DNA from: Madurella fahalii
Taxonomy: Eukaryota; Ascomycota; Sordariomycetes; Sordariales
Assembly: GCA_029876055.1 (NCBI GenBank)
Contig: CM056878.1
Location: 1 to 64,000 of the forward strand
Length of the DNA stretch: 64,000 nucleotides
Reading direction: 5' to 3'
Under the pieces are notes generated by a model. The model was not told the DNA's origin. It worked only from the letters and a program-made list of their open reading frames with translations, and did not search any database. Both the position numbers and the translations under genes were made by a program. Below are positions 10,246 to 21,550 of this stretch, piece by piece (within the stretch, counting starts at the first letter, position 1; every line of letters begins with the position of its first letter).

Positions 10246-11016
10246 GGGCGACACTGTCTCTTCTCACATACAACTGAAGACGCACTGTCTATATAGGCAG
10301 ATGAATTACTTTCCCCCATCCGATAATCCGCATCCGGGCACCATTTCAGGTTGCAACCATTAATTATCAAGTATATAAACATATAAAAAATATGCCTAAT
10401 TCCGGGGACTCGCCGCTGGTGAGCTCGAAGCGAGCTTTTCTGGAAGGGGGGGGTTGTGAGGAGAGGGGTGCAGGTTAGGGTTCAACCTGACCTACCGCAT
10501 TGGGACTAGTGGAGTGACGACCCCTATTCTATCTCGGCATAGACGCGCATCTTGTATCTTCTCCTTCTTCCTTTCCTCAGCTTTCGATTAGCAGAATTGA
10601 GTAGTATTAGCAGCGCCCCTGTGCTTCGCCTCCTTATTGCTCGTCTCTCACAGGTTGCAGAACTTCGCGAGCATGTTACAGGACTCGCCCGCTACAGCGC
10701 CTTCCCCCACACAGCCTCACCGCAGCCACCCCACACCCTCCCGCAGCCCCGCCTTTCCGTTGGTGCCTTGGCGGGGGCAGCTGACCCACGCACAACATAT
10801 GGCCGTGCTTCAGCCACAAACCGCCATCACCAACGGTTGTCCCTGGACCACTTACCACGGTATATTACCATCACAATCACCACCACTACAACTACCATCC
10901 ACCAGAACCGTCATCATCACCAACCAGCCCGCAGCTCAGCTCAGTGCAAGCAAAATCTTCGTCTACGTCTTCATCGTCATCTTCCTCTTCCTCTCCATAT
11001 CCAGACTTCCAAAAGT
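10246..11016 (+). other. Upstream region of the 11.0-kb gene
   Basis: About 770 bp without a separate gene. It includes a pyrimidine-rich stretch (about 10555-10580) and CAC/CAT-rich DNA that stays open in frame with the gene below but lacks family-like sequence, so it is treated as promoter and 5' leader. Confidence 0.4.
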
Positions 11017-11862
11017 ATGACTCTTTTCTCTTCATCGTCAAAGTCGACGCTGCCCAAGTCAGATAGTGACTCGCACTCCGACCCTCCACCAAGATACAGC
11101 GAGGCCGTCGAATCCAACCACCACAGCAGCAGCTCCAAGGACTTTGACGGCTTCGTCCCGACAGCCACACTCCAGGTCCATGCCATTGGGTATAACGTGA
11201 ACCAGGCGCTTACCGGCAGGACGCTGGAGAACATCTCCGTCTTCCGGCCCGGATCCAGGGACGCCGAGTACGTCTCCATCCGGCTCAAGAAGAACTCCAA
11301 CTCGTGCGCCCTCGTCCGGGTCTCTGATGAGGCCACTCTCATATCCACCATCTACCGCTGGGGCCCAGGGAGACACCCCCGGATGCGTATCTTGAACCCC
11401 CATTCCAAAGTTTCCATCGAGGACGCCATCAAAAACGACAATGTGCTTGGGGAACTGATCGAGGTGAAGAGTCACTCAATGGTCTCGCGCACGCAGGTCT
11501 TCGGCACGTCGCTTGGGAAGTTCGAGTGGCGCTACGGCACCAGGGAGGAGCAAGCGGCTTGCAACGCTGACTCTCTCCTCGTCATGGAGCGCATCGATCG
11601 CGTCTCATTACCCGGCGGCGGGCAGAGCAAGAGCGGCGCCCGCGTCGCGCAGCTCATTCGCAACGACCAGTTCCGCACCCCCGGCACCAAGAAGTACTCG
11701 GGCGGGAATGGGGGCCGCTTGTTCATCGATCTGCGCATGTGGAACGAGGACAAGCATACCAGCCCCCAGCGTGTAGAGGCGTTCGTTGTGGCGAGTTGTC
11801 TCTTGATGCTGAAGAGAGAGGCAGATCGTTTCATCGATAACCACCTCGGCCTGGTGGTGTGA
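11017..11862 (+). CDS. Conserved ascomycete protein of unknown function (possibly tubby/LURP-one-like fold)
   Basis: Intronless, 281 residues from the ATG at 11017. The frame stays open further upstream but with low-complexity His/Pro/Thr-rich sequence, so the internal ATG opening a Ser-rich leader (MTLFSSSSKSTLPKSDS) is preferred. After a disordered stretch with PPPRYSEAV (a PPxY-like motif that could bind WW domains), the body from about residue 45 is a compact beta-rich segment. It includes RTLENISVFRPG, GTSLGKFEWRYGTREEQ and, near the end, LFIDLRMWNEDK and VVASCLLMLKREADRFI. I recognise this as a conserved Pezizomycotina family whose layout recalls LURP-one/tubby C-terminal domains, but I cannot prove that from sequence. 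There is no signal peptide or membrane helix, so it is probably cytosolic or membrane-peripheral. Codon use is GC-rich and intact, in contrast to its broken neighbours. Confidence 0.75.
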   Translation: MTLFSSSSKSTLPKSDSDSHSDPPPRYSEAVESNHHSSSSKDFDGFVPTATLQVHAIGYNVNQALTGRTLENISVFRPGSRDAEYVSIRLKKNSNSCALVRVSDEATLISTIYRWGPGRHPRMRILNPHSKVSIEDAIKNDNVLGELIEVKSHSMVSRTQVFGTSLGKFEWRYGTREEQAACNADSLLVMERIDRVSLPGGGQSKSGARVAQLIRNDQFRTPGTKKYSGGNGGRLFIDLRMWNEDKHTSPQRVEAFVVASCLLMLKREADRFIDNHLGLVV

Positions 11863-13031
11863 ACGTGACAGACTTGGTAACTTGTGTGCAATGACTCATG
11901 TTGGCATGAGAATGACGTACTGCAATGAGTTGTCTTTTTCGTTGTAAGAATAGCGCCTTTGGGTCTGGTTTACTCTCAACGTCCACAATTTCTATCTTCC
12001 ACACAACTGTTACCTCACATCACGATATACCCCGCACTTTGTACAACTTAGACTATGTTTATAACAACTTTGAATAAAGTCTGGATGATCTCTTAGACTT
12101 CCTAGCTCCTTTTTGTTCTCTAGTAAACTCTCTAGCGTGATTCTTGTCATTAACGCCGTGTGTGTGGTGAAATGTACCTATTAGGCAAGGACAGCCTTGT
12201 CGGTAGGTACAGTATAAGCCTCTGGTATTGTGGCGGAGCTTGGTCGGCTTGTCAGGCACCCTGAATTGTTGTTCTTGAGAAGTTGATAATACCTGTTCAC
12301 GCACCCTGAGTAACAGTAGGTTTGGCGATGTGCAGTTGCAAGAAGGGAGTGGATGTGTCGTCCAATGGTTCTAGGTAAATGAAGTTCACATCTACCCTCC
12401 GGACCCTATAGCGGACGCAAAGATACACTCTCCGATATAATCAACTATAAAAGGACAGAACATTGAAGCGCTTTGGCCGCTCAAATTTCCAGGTCGATGA
12501 AGTGGTAGCGATTGCGAAGGAAAATGAACTTTGTGGTCCTATCCGTCTGTCAAAGGCACTACTTGCCCGCAAGCTGTGAAGTAGAAACCGACCTCCTCCA
12601 GCAATCCGCAAACATGGTATATTTTCCTTCGTATATAGTCTTCAGGCAGGCGGCTTCCTGACTAAGACGTAGATAGCAACTTATGGGACACGAGATTCAA
12701 GGGGGGGAGTTGGGATCGAACAGGCGGTTACGGCGGATGCTTCACGCTCTCTACAGACACCCCATGCTGAAGGCCCTGGAAGTCTGAAATTCTCCTGGAA
12801 GCCGGAATCTGCGTGCGGGGATTACGTATCGGTGGGTTTCGTATCGCGTAATGCTGGATGACCGCTATGGAAACCGACTGGCCTTCTCAGGAAGCAGTGA
12901 AGAGCAAGCTTGGGAGACTATCGTAGGTGTGAACAAGAAACCTCTGCTCAAGGAGATTCCTCGAAGATAGGCAAAATGTGTGAATGGGTCAAGAACTAGG
13001 CGGCGAGACGTGCGGTATCTAGCTCTCTCGT
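11863..13031. other. Intergenic region, no convincing gene
   Basis: Contains the 3' flank of the preceding gene and a TATA-like word (CTATAAAAGG, about 12446-12455). A 45-codon ATG frame starts at 12524 with no recognised similarity. The chitinase relic that follows lacks its catalytic half, and I see no GH18 or LysM remnant here. Confidence 0.35.
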
Positions 13032-16000
13032 GTGTGTGCCTTTCGCTGCGAGTCGTCTAGCGACCACCTGTTTCTCCCTGTGCGTCTGGGGTACCTGTTA
13101 AAGTACCCGCCCGACGGAGAGAGCGTCGACACGAACTTTAGCCTCGAGACGGATAAGTCCTCAGCGGGCGGTGACGACAACCGCAACGAGGCCGCCTTTC
13201 AGTTTGTCGTCCTGGCGTCGCCCGAGGTGCTGCAGGTGTCGGTCGACAAGCGCGACGGCTCCTACTGGAACGTCTTTGGATGCGACGACGCCGTCACAGA
13301 GGGCGAGCACACGGTCAGCATTGTCTGCACTGACTTCTCCGAGAACAGCAACTGCTACAAGATCGGGCTCGGTTATGGCGTCCCCGGAGCCATCCTGCAG
13401 ATGCCCCCCGGCTGCGGCCCCGGTAAGTATGCCGTGGCCAAGAGCATGGAGCCCGTCCAAGGCGTTGACCATGTCAAGCTGCTGCCACGCTGCCTCGCCC
13501 ACCTCGCGCTCCGGAAGCCCGTAGTGTAATCGCTGACCTTTGACTACGACTTTGCCCGTGCCCGCGTGACCTCGGAAACACGCAGATGGGCATCGACTTT
13601 AGCAACCAGGACGACTACTGGGACACAGTCGTCGCTGGGTCCGTGTCCAAGAAGAAGAAGAGGGGCCTCACCACGCGCACGCTCGCCGACGTGGGTGGCA
13701 ACTACGTAAGGTGGCTCGACGAGGAGTCCAGGGACGACTACTACTCTGGTGGACTGGACAAGCGTGAGCTGTACGAGCGCTGGTTCGGCTAGGGCATCCT
13801 CGAGTGGCTCGCGCAGCTCGTTAAGCCAGAGATCAAGCGCGAGTTCACGCACAGGTACGAGGACACCCCGACGGCCAAGCTCATAGATGAGACGTGGTCC
13901 TGTTCGAAACGCGATGTCAGCTACGAAAGCCACCTGCTCGCCCAGGCCCTGCTCAAGATCAAGGTCGAGTCCACCTTTGGTTTCACCTTCATCGTCAACT
14001 CGCTCCGCCTGCCCCTCGACGTGAGCCAGAGCTATTTTACCTTTTACAACAAGGGCGAGATCACGGGCGTCATGACCCTCGAGGCCGTCGCCAAAGTTGT
14101 TTACGAGCAGAAGAGCGTCATTCTGAACATCCCTTCTCCGACGCTTCCTTCAAGATTCTGGGCATCGCCACGATTGGTCTCACTATCGAGGGCAGCATCG
14201 ATGCCTCGCTCACCGTGGTAGGCACTATTGAGACCAAGCTTGACATTGCCAAGTGGGAAGTAAGTACTAATTATCCCTTACCGCTCGAGAGAAATCTGAA
14301 TCCTTTAGCTGACCTTGGATGTAAACTTTGTCAAGTTCGCCAAGTCGTGCCGGATGGCGACGATGATGCTTACAAGACCAAGGACATCGGCGAAGGCGAC
14401 ACCAGTGTCAACCGCACCAGCGACTTTGAAGGCATCAAGAGACCCGACTTCTATGCTGGTATCGCCGTTCAGGTGACGTCACAGCCCGGCTCTCGACTGC
14501 GGCCGAGTTTGGCGTGAGGTTCGCCGACAGGTGGGAGGTCGACCCGGCTGCCGCCGTCGTGGGCGAGGCCAGCGTCATGGCCAAGCTGACGGCGGGTGTC
14601 TCGAACAACGTCGTCTTTCCTTTCACTTACGGCCTCGACGTCGGCGTACGCTGTACGGCAGGGCCCAGGCCCTGTAGGTCTTTGGCTGGTCCGGCGGCGA
14701 ATGCGACCTGACACCCAAGTGGAACAAGGCCATTATCACGGCAGGCACCTGTCCGGACCTGGGACCCATCCCGTCCAAGAGAGACCTTGGTCTCGTCGAG
14801 GCCGCTGGCAACTATTCTCTCGGCTACAGGCATGGCCACAGTCTGCCTTCTGGGCTGGACGACAACAACGGAATACAGCAGCGGCCGGGTCAGCTGGCCA
14901 AGAGAGGAAGCGTCTACAGCCCGGTGCTCAGTCTCCCCGTCGGCAAGTTCTTCTGCCCGCCGTCCAACTATCCCAACGAGAATGAGGGCAGCTCCCGCGG
15001 CGACGTCCAGCCAGCATGGGATCAGGACAAGTACCTCAACGAGGACTACGAAAACATGCGCAGGAGGAGGTCAGAGAACGCTACTAATCTTGATGACTAT
15101 GATGATCTGGATGATGTTGTAGGGGAGATCCTGGCGCACATCGACAAGAGAGCCATCATCCAGAAGACCGTCAGGGCGTGCAATCTCTAGACAAGCTTTA
15201 GCTATCCGACGGACGGCTCCTTCCCTACGGGCCCCCTCATCTACGGCTGAGAGCAGCCCGGCGTTTGCGGCAGCTACGACTGGGGCGACCCGCTCACCGC
15301 ACGAGTTGCCAATACGGACTACCACTCGGTGCACATCCTCGAGGCCCAGATGATGGACAAGTTCTTTACTATCTACATCAACGAGAAGACTGATCTCCTG
15401 GTCAACTCAAACCCCAATCCCCGCCAGAACAAAGCCAGGGTATCTTTCTGCGGGTACGTCGGCATGATGTTCAACATTCCCGCCGTCGCGGCCCCGGGCA
15501 TCGACACGGCCCAGGGTTTTGGCGTGACGCTCACGCCCAACGACCACATCGCCGCCCAGTTCCCGACGCACCAGTGGAAGACGGACGAGTATGTCTCTCT
15601 CAAGTGACCCATCAACACGCCCGCCAAGGGCAAGGCCTGGGGCACCAATCTCGACATCGTCAGGACGAACAACTGGCTAGGTAACCAACCGGCTGCCCAA
15701 CCCCGCGGGTGCGCGAGTGATGCTCAAGGCGATGCGCTCCCTAATCGGGCCCCGAATCTACCACAACGACTGAACCGCAATCACCATCATGCGCGCGCAA
15801 AAGGCCCGCGTGGGCGCCATCCTCGGCCCGCTCGACACGATAATAATCCCCGCCAACCCGCCGGCGGGCTTCGCCGTCTGGCAGGGATTTGGGCCGCAGG
15901 CCGAGTGGGACACGTTCATGCACAGCGAGTTCCTCATGATGTAGAGCAAGACGATGAAGGTCCTCAATGACTTTATCAGGCCCCTGATGGAGCACTGGGC

Positions 16001-16151
16001 CAACGAACCCGTCAAGCAGGCGAACCAGGACAAGCAAGGTGGCAGCGCCGCCGTCCTAGCGAGGAAGCAGGGGGTCAGGAACCTGATTGATGACATTGAG
16101 GGTATGAATGACTACCTGAGGACGATGCCTGCTCGGCAGTGGCCTTTCTGA
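13032..16151 (+). pseudogene. C-terminal half of a large class V (GH18, killer-toxin-like) chitinase, degenerate
   Basis: A chain of + strand frames collinear with the long non-catalytic C-terminal region of fungal subgroup-C chitinases. Landmarks are AAFQFVVLASPEVLQVSVDK and PPGCGPGKYAVAKSM (13.2-13.4 kb), LTFDYDFAR, MGIDFSNQDDYWDTVVAG (13.59 kb), YVRWLDEE, SQSYFTFYNKGEITGV (14.03 kb), FGVRFADRWEVDP (14.52 kb) and an end at ARQWPF (16.15 kb). Breaks include TAA at 13527-13529, a one-base loss near 13558 that shifts RVPRDLG-type sequence, TAG at 13790-13792, a shift near 14140, and further stops near 14.68, 15.19, 15.25 and 15.6 kb. An intron is visible at 14260-14308. The signal peptide, LysM, chitin-binding and GH18 catalytic modules are absent upstream. 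Unlike the RIP-type pseudogenes, this one has many indels. It is a non-functional relic; the family assignment rests on the ordered motifs. Confidence 0.75.
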
Positions 16152-16393
16152 GCTTATGTCGTCTGGCACATGAGAACGTGAGAGAGGGGGAAAGAGAGAG
16201 CGAGAGAACCTTCAGACACTACATGAATAGTCTTTATTACTTGTGTAGCGTGAAGACGGCAGAGAAAGCCAATTACAATGACTTGAAAATTGCTTGAATT
16301 ATACTTGTGCAATGTTGATATTGTGTGTCTCATCATCTATGACTGAGCTCTGTTCTCTTTTCTACCTATCTAGGTACCTAAGGTACCTATTAC
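16152..16393. other. Convergent intergenic spacer
   Basis: AT-richer 240-bp spacer between two convergent genes, with a GA-rich run (about 16179-16207). It presumably holds both 3' flanks. Confidence 0.4.
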
Positions 16394-18081
16394 CTAAGCG
16401 ACAGCATGGCGCACGATGTTCCTTTTCTGCTCAAACTCAAAGTCCAACCAGTCCTGCCGTCCCAGGTCTTCAAACAGGCCCAACACGCTCTGACTCGTTC
16501 TCCAGTCACCGACCTGCCACTGGACCACTGCTTCCTTTTGAACCTGCCCCTGCTCGTCACCATTCCCACCAGCTCGGTATCGCACCCCCCACCTATGCAC
16601 GCCGTTTTCGCAGTCGTACGGCGCCTCGTCCCCGTATTCGTCTGCCCTGCTCTCGGAAGGATACCACGCCAGGTAGGCAAAGAGCTCCGCCTCTCGAGGA
16701 CGCCCATGTTCTTCACGGCCGAGGCAAACCCTGCGAGCAGAGGCTCGATCCTCTCGGCGAGCGGCTCGGTGCGGAACACGTCCGGGAAAAATTCAACCTC
16801 TTCGCCGCCCTGCGGATCCACGTCCCACTGCTCGTCCACCTCCTCGTCCTCGGCCGTGGTCTGCACAGGCGGATAGTGGTCGGCTTCATTGATGGCGAAG
16901 CCCTCCGGGTGGGAATCCTCGCCTCGCGGGCCGACGAAATACCAGCTGCCGTCTGGGCGCAGCGGGTGAAACTCGATGGTAAGCCGTCGCATGCGCGACC
17001 ACTGCGCCGACGATGGCGCGTCGGGCGCAGGGAAGAGATGCTCGGTGACAAAGGCTCGGAGGTTGAGCTCCTGCAGCTGGGCCGCCAGCGTGCGCAGGCC
17101 TACCGACAGGGGGTCTTGCTGTGCCGGCGCCACGAGATCCGGCATTGCCAGCGCCTGGTTGTCATCGCAAGTAAGTCTCGGCTGCCAGAACCACAACCTG
17201 GCCTTGGTCAGGGTAGCAGGGATCAGCAGACCACCCGGCAGCTCCTCCTGCTTCCCCATGGCTGCGCCAAACTCGTGACGCGCATCGCGCCAGGTGCCTT
17301 CCCAGACGCGTGCGAAGTGGCGCATGGGCTGGCTGGCCGCGGGCACGGGGAGCCACTCCCACAGCCACGGGCAGTCGATCTCTGCCACGCCGGGGAGACG
17401 GACGAGGCATTCCAGGGGCACGCGCAGAGAGACGGGTCGGACGCGGCTGAAATGGAATTCTCGAAGCGGGCCGCAGCCCTGTACGATGCGAAGCTTGCGT
17501 ACGAACGGCAGCGCGGGGAGCGTCCCTGGGTTGTGCAGCGTCCGGCGGCGCGCGTGGTAGATGAGGTGCTGGCAGGCTGGGTAGCTGGTGAAGGACTGGT
17601 ACCCGACCGTGATTTTGACCTCGACGCCGTTCTCGTCTATCGGCGCCAGCTTTGCCTCTGCCAGCGAGGCTGCGCTTCTCGCGTCGTAGGCGGCCAGCTG
17701 CTCATACAAGGCGTGAAGCTGCGCCGAGAAATGTGCACTAACGGCGGTGGTCTCCTCAGCCGGCTCACGGCAGGGGAGGGGTTTTTCTTCCGGGTTTTCG
17801 AGCAGCGGCATGTCGACATCGTGGTCGACGTACGCGAGCAGGCGGCCGACCTCGGCGTACCGAGCGGCGCCCTCCTCAATTGAAGCCTGGGCGCGGCCAT
17901 TGACATTGGGTTCTAGAATGAGAATTGCCATGACGAGTTCAGCATGAAAAGCCAGGTGATGAGGACGGCAGGTTGGAGAGCTTGGTGGACGCGAGCTATG
18001 TTTGATGTTTGTATGAGTCCCGCAGCGGGGGTTCTGAGGGGTGCAAGAATCATTACTGGACAGCGTAGTAGCAGGAACCAT
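16394..18081 (-). CDS. Conserved fungal protein of unknown function with a C-terminal frameshift
   Basis: A long minus-strand frame runs from ATG 18081 (alternative ATG 17931, MAILILEPNVNG) to about 16700. Characteristic blocks are LPFVRKLRIVQGCGP, VPLECLVRLPGVAEIDCPW, LWEWLPVPAASQPMRH and GSWYFVGPRGEDSHPEGF, which recall the conserved body of fungal F-box-associated or DUF6546-like proteins, though no F-box is seen at the N-terminus. Near 16695-16700 the meaningful frame jumps: after NMGVLE the text continues in another frame as EAELFAYLAWYPSESRADEY, then WGVRYRAGG and DWLDFEFEQKRNIV, ending at 16394. Restoring one base would rejoin them. It is either a young pseudogene or a sequence error. 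The antisense long frame on the + strand (16294-17883) is a GC-rich shadow. Function unknown. Confidence 0.55.
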
Positions 18082-18148
18082 TGCGTGTGATACAGAGCTG
18101 ACAGTCGGGTCAGTAAGTTACTTTACCTAAGTATAGACACAGTTATCA

Positions 18149-18850
18149 TTGCAGCCTCCCAGACCTAGCAGCAAAAGTTTCAAGCTTTTTTCTAGGGCTA
18201 TATTAATACATGTTTTGATGTTCTTAGCTTATATGAACCCAGCACCGACAGGCCCGAACGATCAAGTCCCGGAGCCATCGGCTATATCTAAGGACCCAAC
18301 CAAGTCCGAATCGCCTGAAAACGCGATTTCCGCTGAAAAGGGTGACCTTCCCGTCCGGCGGGCCTTCAACAAGATCCCCCGGCGCCGGATCAACCCGCTC
18401 GAAGCGTCCGCGCGGTCGCCCCCGCAAGGTCCCAATGACGGTGCCCACTGATATCGAACCCGTTGGTACTGCACCTACTAGCATCGAGCCCGTCGGGACG
18501 GTCCAAGTCGATATCGAGCACCACCCAGCCAACAGCCCTCCCATCGTCACTGTCAAGCAGCAGCCGACAGTGTGGCAGCAGCTTTGCCGTACGATATTCA
18601 ACCATCATCGGCAACGTCGGCCGACCTCGCGTCAGGTTATGAAAGGACTCATCCGCAGCCGGATCCCTATCCCTCCAACCCGTCTCCTCCTGGAAACGCA
18701 GGTCCGTAGACAGGCTTGTCAAAACCACCGCGGTCCGCGACGGACAATTAAACGACAGATGCCCACAGACACTTGGAAAGGCTGGCAGTCGTGAATTCCA
18801 CCTTATCCAAGGGCGGTTGAACCCCTTGTGCAGCGAACTGATAAGACTTG
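18149..18850 (+). pseudogene. AT-hook-containing coding fragment
   Basis: Overlapping short + strand frames contain an AT-hook core, KRPRGRPRK (about 18396-18422), with Pro/Thr/Ile-rich repeats downstream (DIEPVGTAPTSIEPVGTVQ). AT-hooks occur in chromatin proteins and in the hinge of fungal retroelement polyproteins. No other domain, start codon or intact frame is present. It is probably a fragment, and the source gene is not identified. Confidence 0.25.
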
Positions 18851-18869
18851 TCGACATACTGGTAGGTCA

Positions 18870-19440
18870 CAGGCCCATTCATCCCCAGCCACGACCACTA
18901 CGGGTGCTGTAGAAATCGGGATAGTGCCTAAGCGTCCCGCCCTGCACTTGCCAGAGAAGGCCGGCGCCAGGCGCTATCGCCCGAATGCCCACGTGAAGTA
19001 TAGTTTGGTAATCACGTGTTAGCCGGCCCGGGAGACCGGCGATAGCGAACCATTTATCAGCTGTCTTGGTTAAATGGTATTCGCTGTATCTCTCAACGAC
19101 TAGCCACCAAAGTTTGAAGGGGTGGTATTCGGGCCAGGCCTCGTATAGTGGAGCAGTTGAGAAGCTCTGGGGTAGGAGGGGATTGCCAGTGAAACGGATG
19201 GGTACCTTTATGTTTGATGACCGCCGCTTTGGGCCCTGAGGAGCTTGTGCAAGCGGGTGTCGCCTTCCTTGTCTGGACCGCTCAGGTTGTCGTGGTCGGT
19301 GTTCGGCTTGATGCAATGCTCACATTCCCACATCATCTGCTCGTCCGTGAAGTAGACGACCCAGCGAGTCAGTTGCCTAGTCGTTGCTACCGGAGAAGAG
19401 TGGAACACAGAACCTGAGGCTAGAAGTTGGATCAGATACA
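18870..19440 (-). pseudogene. HET (heterokaryon incompatibility) domain gene fragment
   Basis: Two minus-strand frames join by a frameshift near 19220. The first carries RWVVYFTDEQMMWECEHC, matching the HET-domain stretch after the usual RGWVLQERLLA block. The second carries LWWLVVERYSEYHLTKTADK and FAIAGLPGR, matching the post-HET segment that normally reads W-x-LVEDYS..LT..SDKLPALSGLA. The piece ends with LLWQVQGGTLRHYPDF. The N-terminal HET motif is not recognisable upstream and the frame is interrupted, so this is a relic. HET proteins trigger cell death on fusion of incompatible strains. Confidence 0.6.
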
Positions 19441-19719
19441 TCGATGGACCGAACTGGTCAACGTCGCGGGGATCCAGTATACATACCGAGTTGGGGGAAA
19501 CAGTCCCCTGAGGCGGGGTCCCTCTGGTCAGAGGGACACAGTTACTAGGATGACGCCCCGGGGGCTGGAACTGCCGTGGGCCCATTTTTCTTTCGCACCA
19601 TAAGTAGCGCCGTCCTGGCCATTGCTCCTTAGACAAGACAATCAATTCAGCACTCTTTTCAACACCTGTTGCAAGCTCAATTGACGAGCATTCTTTTCGT
19701 ACAAAGTGATCTCTCTCTG

Positions 19720-19911
19720 ACCAGAGGGAGCTCTATCTGCATATGTTGTTTTGACCTTGTTTAGGCTGTAGGGACCTAATTTGTGGTGGTGTCGCCTGGC
19801 CTGTCTTGTCTATCTTATCTGTCTGGCATTTGGCTATCTCTGCCCTCCCCCTTGTTTTGATAGGTATGTGGGTGTAGATGTGTGTTTCTGCACCATTTTA
19901 ATACCCCCTAG
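19720..19911 (+). repeat. Dispersed repeat, copy A
   Basis: Matches the reverse complement of 57646-57846 over almost its whole length. Shared words include AGAGGGAGCTCTATCT, AGGCTGTAGGGACC, GTCGCCTGG, CTGTCTGGCATTTGG and GATGTGTGTTTCTGCACC. Differences are scattered transitions and small gaps. Coding capacity is unclear. Confidence 0.7.
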
Positions 19912-21550
19912 TCTCCCAGGATCATCTTCCACACGCCCAGGTTTCGTCAATCTCGATTGAACTGTGATTGACCGAGTGATCTCCCGAGATTTGACACAGC
20001 CAAACCGCGCGAAACCCAGCCAGTTGGGTATAGAATACCGGTCAACTAAAACAAAGGAGTCCGGCTGAGCCGCAAGCAAAGCTAGCCAGGTATCTTGATT
20101 GATGTCGTCGGCCTCGGAGCTGCCCAACAGCCGAGGCCCAATATGATCGATCAAGACAGCCACCGTAATGTCGTAAGATCTCAGAAGGTCAATTACCAGC
20201 AGCTTTGCGAGTGCAGTCGACGACCTAGCCAGACGACAAGACTCGCGATGAGCTAGTCCTTCTCGAGCAGTGTTAGTGACTGCGTTTGCCCTCCCCGCAG
20301 CTTCTATAAACGGTCTCAACGTACAACGTGAACAGTTACTACAGTATCCTTAGGTTAGATGCTTCCGAGAGGTATCCATCTCCTACCTTTATTTTATTTT
20401 TAGGGGGACGGTTCTCAGAAGATGACGGCTCTAAACTTAGAATGTTGGGCTTTCACTGTTCTTTAGTAGATGATACCCCGCCTCCGAACGGTAGATTGAT
20501 TCGCCCACTTGACGCAACCGATGCCAGCTGGCCCTATTTATTATGACAAGACTCGGTACACCATTGGTAGCCTTGTTCCAATGAGCGACCTAAGCCGTGA
20601 CTTGGGGTATGATAGGCCAGCCCTTCCCAAATCGTAGTGGTCCTGTCCCCCTGGTTCACACTGTTGAGGCAAACCACATATTATAAGCTTCCACTAGAAA
20701 TAATTCAGTAGCCGAACTTGAAATTTTAGGCTCACCGAGCTGACCGCCAGCGCTGCCTAATCTTGGCATGTCCTGAAGAGCTACGATGAAACAGGATTGA
20801 GCAAGCTGGACTTTTTGCCTCTTATTATGAATCTCCTTGCTATTGACACAAGCTTTCGGGTTGCCTCTACCATCTAGGATCACTGAAAATGTTTATCCGA
20901 AGAGGTTAGTTGCTCCCAAGCATCCGGCTGTGGCATCAAACTCAAAATAGGTGCCGTATGCTTGGTTCTTTTCCGGTTAAAGTACCCAGTCTCGTGCCAA
21001 ATCTCGTGCGGACTTGGCGGGCAGCCTGCGCAGGCGGCACTTTTCAGATACCAACTGAAGGTCATCGGAAGAGAGACCAGGTCTCGGCCGGCTGACTCAC
21101 TGCGGCTCGGATCCATGACCGGGCGGCCTGATACTAGGCTGTTCTATATCGATCGCGATATTAATTAGGGTTGATCACGACAAATGTATTTTTGAAACCT
21201 TGCGCACACCAAACTCGCTGACCGACTGTTGCCCCGCCTCTGTGTTGAAGTTTGTAACACTGTTTCCAGATTCTCCTTGGCTGGGCACCTTAAAAGATCA
21301 CAGGCTATTCAGATCTGCGATAACGTCTCTGACCCTCAACAATGAATGTTTTATTATTGGCCATGGCATCAAATACCCGGTCATCATTTCCGAGCAGCAC
21401 CGCAGAGCTCGGATTTGGGAGGGGTTGGGGTTTGTGTGACATGGCGATGAGTTGAAAACAGGGGACCTTTGGACAGGATACAAGAATGTGCCGCGTCCGA
21501 TGTCCCTTCCTTGGCCCCATTAGTAGTTCTTTTCACTAGCGTAACCCACC
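19912..21550. other. Region with weak coding signals only
   Basis: A 161-residue minus frame (19834-20319) lacks an ATG and has no recognised domain. Near 20880-21116 a minus-strand intron end (GCAACTAACC..TTTTCAG) suggests a small spliced gene or relic whose second exon would include ELFLVEAYNMWF, but no complete model could be built. The last 200 bp are the promoter of the SURNod19 gene. Confidence 0.3.

Noticed and set aside
16294..17883. Long + strand open frame (529 codons)
   Set aside because: It is antisense to the 16.4-18.1 kb gene, whose minus frame has conserved protein-like blocks; the + frame is low-complexity Arg/Pro/Gly-rich and a GC-rich shadow.
18149..19660. Complete retrotransposon
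   Set aside because: Only an AT-hook text is seen; no reverse transcriptase, integrase or long terminal repeats were found.
19834..20319. 161-codon minus frame
   Set aside because: No ATG, no recognised domain, and its 3' end lies in the dispersed repeat; kept only as a comment.
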